NCBI GenBank assembly: GCA_049416425.1 | Contig: JBMSHD010000046.1 | Location: 1 to 15,778 of the forward strand | DNA: 15,778 nt | Reading direction: 5' to 3' | Source: JBMSHD01 sp049416425 | GTDB taxonomy: Bacteria; Pseudomonadota; Gammaproteobacteria; Francisellales; Francisellaceae | Part shown: piece after piece, positions 7,336-13,140 of the stretch | Layout: every line of letters begins with the position of its first letter | How positions within the stretch are numbered: position 1 is the stretch's first letter | Position numbers and translations under genes: made by a program | Notes under the pieces: generated by a model | Told to the model about the DNA's origin: nothing | Databases searched by the model: none | Seen by the model: the letters and a program-made list of their open reading frames with translations, nothing else

Positions 7336-8778
7336 TTGAACGATTGCTATTATGACATTGCCGAGGCAGAGCTGCTTAAACCTTTTGGGTTGACGCTGGA
7401 GCGACTGAAAGATCGCTTAAATGCGTTTGTTCACAGTAAAATTGACTTCGCCGACTTCTATCTGCAAAAAAGTGTTTCAGAGAGCTGGACGCTGGATGAT
7501 GGCGTGGTGAAATACGGAGAGTTTGCTATCGAGCAGGGCATTGCGGTTAGAGCCGTTTATAATGGTAAAACGGGCTTTGCCTATGCCGATGATCTGCGTC
7601 TTGAGACGATTGACAAGCTCATCGTCCACGTATTGAGTTCAATGGGATCCAGAGGTCATAAAATTCAGATTAAAGCCTCAAGAAAGAATGATATCACTGA
7701 ACGTTATGGTTTAACGTCACCGCTTGATACTCTGGTGACCAAAGATAAGATTACGTTACTGAGAAACATCGATCAGTATGCCAGATCGAAAGATCGTATG
7801 ATTTATAATGTCAATGCCACGTTGATTGGGCAGCATGAGATTATATTCATTTTATCGACCGATGGTATTTGTGCCGTTGATATCAGACCATTGGTGCGTT
7901 TAAATGTTATGCTATCGGGTCAGAAGGGTAAGCGTCGTGAAACATTCTCAGCCGGTGGTGGCGGTCGCCTTGATTACGATTGTTTCATCGCTGATAACAG
8001 CTGGAAAAACCATGTTGATGATGCTTTTGATGGCCTTGCTCATAAGCTGGCCGCGCAGAGCTTTGGGGGTGGTAAGATGCCGGTGGTACTTGGTTGTGGC
8101 TGGCCTGCCGTGTTGTTGCATGAGGCCGTTGGTCATGGGCTTGAGGGCGATTTTAACCGTAAGGAAATCTCGAACTTCAGCCATAAAATTGGGCAAAAAG
8201 TTGCCAGCGAAAAATGCACAGTGATCGATGATGGTACTTTGCCTGGGCGACGAGGCTCTTTGAATGTTGATGATGAGGGTACGGCAACTAAGCGCAACAT
8301 TCTTATTGAAAAGGGTATTTTAAAAGGCTATATGCACGATAAGATCAGCGCAAAGGCCTTCGGTGTCAGTCCTACGGGAAATGGTCGACGCGAATCTTAT
8401 GAATATATCCCTATTCCCAGAATGACCAATACCTTTATGTTGCCTGGATCAGATAGGATCGATGAGATGATCGCCTCGATTGATCATGGCATCTATGCTA
8501 CTCACTTCAATGGCGGACAGGTTGATATTACTTCTGGGCAGTTTGTGTTTGTGATGGATAAAGCCTGGTTGATTAAAAACGGCAAAATTGCCTATCCCAT
8601 CAAAGGAGCCAGTTTAATCGGTGATGGCCCTGATGTCATGCAGAAGATTTCCATGGTAGGTGATGATTTTGCTCTCGATGCCGGGATTGGAACCTGTGGC
8701 AAGGATGGACAGTCAGTTCCGGTTGGCGTTGGTCAGCCTTCTTTAAAGATCGATGCCATTACCGTTGGTGGTGTTTAG
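7336..8778 (+). CDS. tldD: Metalloprotease TldD
   Basis: A 480-residue protein of the PmbA/TldD (U62) family, about E. coli TldD length. It carries the zinc protease motif HEAVGH (H262, E263, H267) followed by GLEGD, so this is the catalytic subunit that works with PmbA (4732-6072) as a cytoplasmic peptide-degrading TldD/TldE complex. The glycine-rich segment FSAGGGGRLDYD (204-215) and C-terminal VGVGQPSLKIDAITVGG are typical. The start is a TTG. It has GAGGGA six bases upstream and gives an N-terminus (AEAELLKPFGLTLERL) that aligns with other TldD proteins, and no in-frame ATG lies nearby. The gene is probably in one operon with yciO. Confidence 0.94.
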   Translation: MNDCYYDIAEAELLKPFGLTLERLKDRLNAFVHSKIDFADFYLQKSVSESWTLDDGVVKYGEFAIEQGIAVRAVYNGKTGFAYADDLRLETIDKLIVHVLSSMGSRGHKIQIKASRKNDITERYGLTSPLDTLVTKDKITLLRNIDQYARSKDRMIYNVNATLIGQHEIIFILSTDGICAVDIRPLVRLNVMLSGQKGKRRETFSAGGGGRLDYDCFIADNSWKNHVDDAFDGLAHKLAAQSFGGGKMPVVLGCGWPAVLLHEAVGHGLEGDFNRKEISNFSHKIGQKVASEKCTVIDDGTLPGRRGSLNVDDEGTATKRNILIEKGILKGYMHDKISAKAFGVSPTGNGRRESYEYIPIPRMTNTFMLPGSDRIDEMIASIDHGIYATHFNGGQVDITSGQFVFVMDKAWLIKNGKIAYPIKGASLIGDGPDVMQKISMVGDDFALDAGIGTCGKDGQSVPVGVGQPSLKIDAITVGGV

Positions 8779-8787
8779 TTTGCACTG

Positions 8788-8796
8788 TGATATAAT
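8788..8796 (+). promoter_or_regulatory. Extended -10 promoter ahead of tal
   Basis: TGA followed by the perfect -10 hexamer TATAAT (8791-8796) gives an extended -10 promoter just past the tldD stop. No good -35 is present at 17 bases, which extended -10 promoters do not need. It would start a leader of about 140 bases in front of tal. Confidence 0.5.
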
Positions 8797-8942
8797 GTGG
8801 CGGTGTGGTGGCTTTATGTATTTTAGCCTTCTGTAATCTCTCTTGGCTCTTTGAAGGTTAGTGAGTAAGAGAAGAGGGATAGAGGACAGGCTGTTTTAAA
8901 GGCTGTAAACCGTATAGTTTCAGAATAATCCAAGGTGATAAG
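8797..8942 (+). other. Long leader of tal with short repeats
   Basis: No gene seen. The stretch holds AGCCTTC and GAAGGTT as a loose inverted repeat with one G-T pair, a purine-rich stretch after it, and two direct copies of AGGCTGT (8888-8894 and 8900-8906) twelve bases apart. The ribosome binding site AAGGTGA is at 8932-8938. The leader could carry post-transcriptional control, but I recognise no known riboswitch or leader peptide. Confidence 0.3.
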
Positions 8943-9896
8943 ATGATGAATAAACTCGAACAATTAAAAACGATGACCAAGGTCGTTGCCGATACCGGGG
9001 ATTTCGCCCAGATCAAGCAATACCATCCGCAAGATGCCACAACCAATCCCAGCTTGTTGTTAAATGCGGCGATGATGCCCGAGTATGCACCGCTTTTTAA
9101 TCAAAGCCTCAGAATCGGTGAATCACTCAATCAAGAGCAGCGTCTAAAAATGATTATGATGGATCTGGCGGTGCGATTTGGTGTTGAAATTTTAAAGATT
9201 GTGCCCGGAAAAGTGTCAACGGAGGTCGATGCACGTCTGTCTTTTGATTCCATGGCCACACTTGATTACGCGCGTTCCTTAATCAAAACCTATGAAGATC
9301 ATGGTATAGGCCGAGAGAGAGTGTTGATTAAAATTGCCTCAACCTGGGAGGGCATCGTTGCGGCAGCTCAGTTGCAGCATGAAGGAATTAACTGCAATCT
9401 GACCTTGATGTTTGATATAACACAAGCCATTGCCTGTGCCGAGGCGGGTGTGTATCTGATCTCTCCTTTTGTTGGGCGCATCACCGATTGGTATATGAAG
9501 CATAATGGTCAGCGTGATTTTCCAGCGGTTGATGAGGATCAAGGCGTGAAGTCTGTTAAAGAAATTTATCACTATTACAAATCACATGGCTATAACACCA
9601 TCGTCATGGGAGCGAGTTTCCGCCATGCCGGTCAAATTGAGGCGCTGGCCGGTTGTGATGCGTTGACCATCTCTCCGGCGCTGTTATCACAGCTTGCTCA
9701 GGATCAAGCTAGGCTTAAGCGCGTTTTATCGGCGAATGATTATGTGAATAAGGCAGGTGTGTCGATGGATGAAAAAGCCTTTCGTTGGGCGATGAATGAC
9801 AATGCCATGGCAAGCGAAAAGCTGGCGGAAGGCATTCGTAAATTCGCCGCCGATACGGTTAAATTGGAAGCGATGATTAAATCAAGACTGGGATAG
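8943..9896 (+). CDS. tal: Transaldolase
   Basis: A 317-residue transaldolase, the same length as E. coli TalB. It moves a dihydroxyacetone unit from sedoheptulose 7-phosphate to glyceraldehyde 3-phosphate in the non-oxidative pentose phosphate pathway in the cytoplasm. The Schiff-base lysine K130 is in VLIKIASTWEG. Other signatures are VVADTGD near the N-terminus, DATTNPSL at 31-38 and the VSTEVDARLSFD block at 91-102. Two adjacent ATGs (8943 and 8946) are possible. The second is better spaced from AAGGTGA and would give 316 residues. The stop is four bases before ispG, so the two genes are probably co-transcribed. Confidence 0.95.
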   Translation: MMNKLEQLKTMTKVVADTGDFAQIKQYHPQDATTNPSLLLNAAMMPEYAPLFNQSLRIGESLNQEQRLKMIMMDLAVRFGVEILKIVPGKVSTEVDARLSFDSMATLDYARSLIKTYEDHGIGRERVLIKIASTWEGIVAAAQLQHEGINCNLTLMFDITQAIACAEAGVYLISPFVGRITDWYMKHNGQRDFPAVDEDQGVKSVKEIYHYYKSHGYNTIVMGASFRHAGQIEALAGCDALTISPALLSQLAQDQARLKRVLSANDYVNKAGVSMDEKAFRWAMNDNAMASEKLAEGIRKFAADTVKLEAMIKSRLG

Positions 9897-9900
9897 AATT

Positions 9901-11109
9901 ATGAGTAAATCATTGGCCGTTAAGGTGGGTAATATCACTATAGGCGGCGGAGCACCAATCGTGGTGCAGTCGATGACCGATACGGCAACGGCGGATATTG
10001 ACAAAACAATAGCTCAGATTCTGGCACTTTATAGAGCCGGGAGTGAAATTGTGCGCATCACCGTCAATGATGAGGCGGCAGCAATGGCTGTCCCTCAGAT
10101 CAAAAAACAGCTGATCCAAAGAGATTGTCATGTGCCTTTGGTTGGTGATTTTCATTATAATGGTCATCGTTTGCTGGCCGATTTTCCCGATTGTGCCCGC
10201 GCGTTGGATAAGTATCGTATCAACCCTGGCAATGTCGGTTTTGGTAAGAAAAAAGACAGGCAGTTTGCCGAGATTATTGAACAGGCGATTAAACACGATA
10301 AACCGGTTCGCATCGGTGTCAACTGGGGCAGTCTCGATCAGGCGCTGTTGGCAAGCTTGATGGATGAAAATGCCAGGCGAGAGGCGCCATTGTCGGCGCG
10401 CGAGATCATGCATCAGGCATTGATCAGATCGGCGCTAGACAGTGCCGAATATGCCAAAGAGCTGGGGCTTTCTGAAGATAAGATCATCATCTCGTGCAAG
10501 GTCAGTGAAGTGCAGGACTTAATCTCGGTATATCAGCCGCTGTCTGAGAGATGCCGCTATCCTTTGCATCTGGGACTGACCGAAGCCGGCATGGGCATGA
10601 AAGGCATTGTGGCCAGTTCGGTGGCGTTAGGAATTCTATTGCAACAAGGCATTGGCGATACCATCCGTGTCTCGTTGACGCCAGAGCCTGGCGCGCCTAG
10701 AAGCAATGAGGTCAGAGCCTGTCGTGAGATTTTGCAATCTCTGGGACTTCGCGCTTTCATGCCGAGAGTTTGATCCGGTCCGGGTTGCGGCCGCACCCCC
10801 AGCGCCGATTTTCGTGTTTTGGCCGATGATATTCAAAATTATCTAAGCGATAAGATGCTTGAATGGAAAGAAAGCTATCCCGGTGTGGAGAAGATGAAAG
10901 TGGCGGTGATGGGATGTGTGGTCAATGGACCGGGTGAGAGCAAGCATGCCAATATTGGTATCTCGCTGCCTGGAACTGGAGAGGCGCCGGTGGCGCCGAT
11001 ATTTATCGATGGCAAAAAAGTTAAAACCTTAAGAGGGGATGATATTGCCACTGAATTTATGGCGGTTGTCGATGACTATGTGAAAGCGCATTATGGTGGT
11101 GTCGTGTAA
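9901..11109 (+). pseudogene. ispG: ispG (gcpE), full-length frame interrupted by one in-frame TGA
   Basis: IspG (4-hydroxy-3-methylbut-2-en-1-yl diphosphate synthase) makes HMBPP in the MEP isoprenoid pathway using a [4Fe-4S] cluster. Codons 1-290 give the complete TIM-barrel part of the long IspG type (VQSMTDTATAD, HYNGHRLLADFPDCARALDK, INPGNVGFG, SCKVSEVQDLI, HLGLTEAGMG, RVSLTPEPG). Codon 291 (10771-10773) is TGA. The same frame then continues to 11109 with VAVMGCVVNGPGE, including cluster ligands C339 and E346. No bases are gained or lost, and the total is 402 codons. Around the TGA the usual V-I-S-C-P-G-C-G-R-T-T-S reads V-stop-S-G-P-G-C-G-R-T-P-S: Gly293 replaces the first cluster cysteine, while C296 remains. 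Alternatives are a nonsense-mutated gene, a sequence error, readthrough, or selenocysteine insertion. The identity as ispG is certain. The functional state is not. Confidence 0.85.
10771..10810 (+). other. GC-rich stem-loop directly after the in-frame TGA of ispG
   Basis: In the RNA, UGC (10786-10788) pairs with GCA (10793-10795) around a GGCC loop. U10785 is bulged, and GGG (10782-10784) pairs with CCC (10796-10798). Below an internal loop, CGG (10776-10778) can pair with CCG (10805-10807) and AU (10773-10774) with AU (10808-10809). The hairpin thus starts at the TGA. The bulged U below a short stem and a loop starting GG resemble the E. coli fdhF SECIS hairpin, which has a GGUC loop. The apical loop is 15 bases from the TGA, slightly closer than in known bacterial SECIS elements. 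Part of the pairing follows simply from codons for the conserved Cys-Gly-Arg, so chance is possible. Confidence 0.35.
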
Positions 11110-11134
11110 GCAGATCTCTCATTTCAATACCTTT

Positions 11135-11148
11135 CCTTGATCTCAAGG
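11135..11148. repeat. Short inverted repeat between convergent ispG and the M4 protease gene
   Basis: CCTTGA at 11135-11140 and TCAAGG at 11143-11148 form a 6-bp inverted repeat with two bases between, flanked by a weaker outer pair ATCTCT (11114-11119) and AGAGAT (11152-11157). It lies between convergent genes where a terminator is expected, but there is no T tract on either side. Role uncertain. Confidence 0.25.
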
Positions 11149-11149
11149 T

Positions 11150-12886
11150 TCAGAGATTGCAAGTTTCAGTTGATATGCCTACCGCCTCAAACGCCTCGAC
11201 AACGTCATTGGTATTGTAATTAAGTGATTTGGTGGCTTTGATAACATCACATGCAGCTTGGCTAAAGTCTATATTCGGTGTCCAATAGCCAAGGTTTGCT
11301 AAAAGCATGACATGAAAGGCTTCTTTGACGCCCTCAGCAAAATGGTTAGATAGCCCCATCTCTTGGTTTTGTCTTGCCCAGGCGCTAGAGAGCAGGTAAA
11401 ATGCTTTATTGAAAACACCGCTGCCGGTATGAACAATATAGCCCTGATTACCACCTGAGCGATTGACGACATCTTGATAGGTGATTTTGCAATCCTTCCC
11501 AGCCATCGATTTGTCAACACAATCTGCGGATATTCCGTCTGTAGAGGGTGCATTCATGTATCTGAGCGCCGCACCGGGTGTTTTATATATCATCTCTCCA
11601 AGCTTCCACGATATCTCCCCGGTTGGGTCATTGGGAAAGAATGTTTTATAACTTGTGCTGTTTAAACTTAATAGATAAGCTCTTGCAGCCTGTCCGGCCA
11701 TATCAGAAAAGGCCTCATTTAATGAACCGGATTCGTTAGCATAGATTAAGTTTGAATGTTGTTGTGTGAATCCGTGGCTGACTTCATGCGAGGAAACATC
11801 AAGCGATACCAAAGGATAAAACACGGAATAGCCATCACCAAAATTCATGGTCATGGCTTGCCCATCCCAAAATGCATTCTCATAAGATTGACCGTAATGG
11901 ACTCTCATGGTTAATTTTCTTGGTGTGCTATCACTGTTATAAAGTGGATCGATGCTATACCATTTCTCATAAAGATCATATACGATCTCGCCGAAGTATT
12001 GCGCATCATGTACTGCAGAATAGGCACCATTAACCATATCCCCATACCAGTTTCCACACGTATATAATGCTGGAGTGGTGGTGGTTGAAGTGCCCTGATG
12101 TAAATCAACCGTATCCACATTATCGCTAGAGACCCAGCAGGCATTATTTTCTTGTCTTACTATCAGGTATGGTATGCCATTGGCTCCATAATAATATTGG
12201 CCTGTTTTTTGATTTCCACCAACAGCAATCTCTTGATAAGACAGCCCAGAGCTTTGTTTTACCTTAGGGGAGGTGGTTGTGGATGGTTGATTTTCGCCAT
12301 TGTAATTTTGAATGTTATCCCACTTCTGTATGACCTTGGCTGTGGTAGGGTCGATGTAGTAAAACATCCACTTGGGTGCTGCACCTACACGATTGGCACG
12401 AAAACTCACGACATAGACTAAGGTATCTTGCCCATCATTTTTGGGTAAGATTTTTAATTGGGCATACGGTTTTTGTTGAGGCTCATCGATGATACGGTAA
12501 CCGTTGTTATCATGGTTAAAGTCAGCCATGGCATTGGCAATGGCTGAGTCTCTATCAATGGCAGGGTTCGTATCGACATTGATATCGTTAACGAGCACAC
12601 CATTGGCTAAAGTATTATCCATTCGTTGAGTATTATTTTTTTTAAGAATTACTTGAGCCCCGATGATATCTATACCTTTGTAAGTTTGTTGATAGCGGGT
12701 GTATGTCTTGTCACCGACGCGAATAGAGGACAATTCCGTAAAATTATTCTGCGACGAATTAAGGGTATTTCCCAGTAGCTCTTGCGGATTTTTAATCTGC
12801 TGCTCGTTTAGCTGAACGAGATTGCCTGCAAGCGCACTTATCGATATTAAAGCGCTTAATGAAGCGACAACTTTCCTAATTTCCAT
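11150..12886 (-). CDS. Secreted M4 (thermolysin-like) zinc metalloprotease
   Basis: A 578-residue pre-pro-protease of the vibriolysin/pseudolysin type. A signal peptide (about 1-20, ending near SALAG) is followed by an FTP/PepSY-like propeptide (about 25-215), which usually acts as chaperone and inhibitor until cleaved. The catalytic domain has the zinc motif HEVSH (367-371), the third zinc ligand E391 in NEAFSD (390-395), and the catalytic histidine region VHTGSGVFNKAFYL (H486). Six cysteines (250, 277, 456, 466, 546, 576) could form three disulfides, as expected for an exported enzyme. I use the ATG at 12886 rather than an upstream in-frame ATG at 12964 because AGAAGGG precedes it and the signal peptide then starts properly. 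It probably degrades external proteins. It is divergent from the chitinase gene, and the stop is 40 bases beyond the end of ispG. Confidence 0.93.
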   Translation of the reverse strand: MEIRKVVASLSALISISALAGNLVQLNEQQIKNPQELLGNTLNSSQNNFTELSSIRVGDKTYTRYQQTYKGIDIIGAQVILKKNNTQRMDNTLANGVLVNDINVDTNPAIDRDSAIANAMADFNHDNNGYRIIDEPQQKPYAQLKILPKNDGQDTLVYVVSFRANRVGAAPKWMFYYIDPTTAKVIQKWDNIQNYNGENQPSTTTSPKVKQSSGLSYQEIAVGGNQKTGQYYYGANGIPYLIVRQENNACWVSSDNVDTVDLHQGTSTTTTPALYTCGNWYGDMVNGAYSAVHDAQYFGEIVYDLYEKWYSIDPLYNSDSTPRKLTMRVHYGQSYENAFWDGQAMTMNFGDGYSVFYPLVSLDVSSHEVSHGFTQQHSNLIYANESGSLNEAFSDMAGQAARAYLLSLNSTSYKTFFPNDPTGEISWKLGEMIYKTPGAALRYMNAPSTDGISADCVDKSMAGKDCKITYQDVVNRSGGNQGYIVHTGSGVFNKAFYLLSSAWARQNQEMGLSNHFAEGVKEAFHVMLLANLGYWTPNIDFSQAACDVIKATKSLNYNTNDVVEAFEAVGISTETCNL

Positions 12887-12920
12887 GTTTATTCCCTTCT
12901 TTATTGTTGATTCCTGAGAC

Positions 12921-12949
12921 AGTTTATCGCTTAAAATCAATAATGTAAA
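12921..12949 (-). promoter_or_regulatory. Promoter of the M4 protease gene
   Basis: Minus-strand -35 TTTACA (12949-12944) and -10 TAAACT (12926-12921) are 17 bases apart, matching the sigma-70 consensus at 5/6 and 4/6 positions. Transcription would start about 28 bases ahead of the chosen ATG. This also supports 12886 over the upstream start, which would lie before the promoter. Confidence 0.5.
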
Positions 12950-13000
12950 CATATTGTAATACATTTTAACAATAAAAATATCTGAATATTAGATTCCAAA

Positions 13001-13110
13001 ATCAGAAAATATCAGAAAAGGAATTCATAATTATAAATGAATATAAATTAATCATAAAATACACATTGAAAATCGAAAATTCATTCATATAATTAATAAT
13101 CAGTATTCAT
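13001..13110. promoter_or_regulatory. AT-rich control region with repeated short words between protease and chitinase genes
   Basis: The centre of the 254-bp divergent intergenic region. It holds a direct repeat ATCAGAAAA (13001-13009 and 13011-13019, ten bases apart, one helical turn), an inverted pair ATTCAT (13023-13028) and ATGAAT (13037-13042), and further ATTCAT copies at 13079-13088 (overlapping pair) and 13105-13110. Such spacing suits a shared activator or repressor site for the two secreted enzymes, but in DNA this AT-rich such words also arise by chance. Confidence 0.3.
13066..13093 (+). promoter_or_regulatory. Promoter of the chitinase gene
   Basis: A -35 TTGAAA at 13066-13071 and a perfect -10 TATAAT at 13088-13093 with a 16-base spacer form a good sigma-70 promoter. 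Transcription would begin near 13100, about 40 bases before the chitinase ATG. Confidence 0.65.
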
Positions 13111-13140
13111 TTAAGTCAAATTGCTAAAAAGGAGATGGTT

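Noticed and set aside
9910..10413. A 167-residue open frame on the minus strand inside ispG
   Set aside because: It is the antisense shadow of a strongly conserved gene, has no ribosome binding site and resembles nothing. The same holds for the other open frames lying opposite real genes.
10771..10773. TGA read as tryptophan (alternative code) in ispG
   Set aside because: TGA clearly ends znuA, znuC, znuB, pmbA, yciB and yciO, several as ATGA overlaps with the next gene, so the standard code applies. Trp is also not the family residue here.
10774..10818. A programmed or accidental frameshift joining the two ispG parts
   Set aside because: Both parts are in the same frame with family-typical spacing. 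The other two frames across 10771-10818 give no IspG-like sequence.
12887..12964. An N-terminal extension of the M4 protease from the ATG at 12964
   Set aside because: It would put 26 residues before a proper signal peptide, and it overlaps a good promoter. The ATG at 12886 has a strong ribosome binding site.
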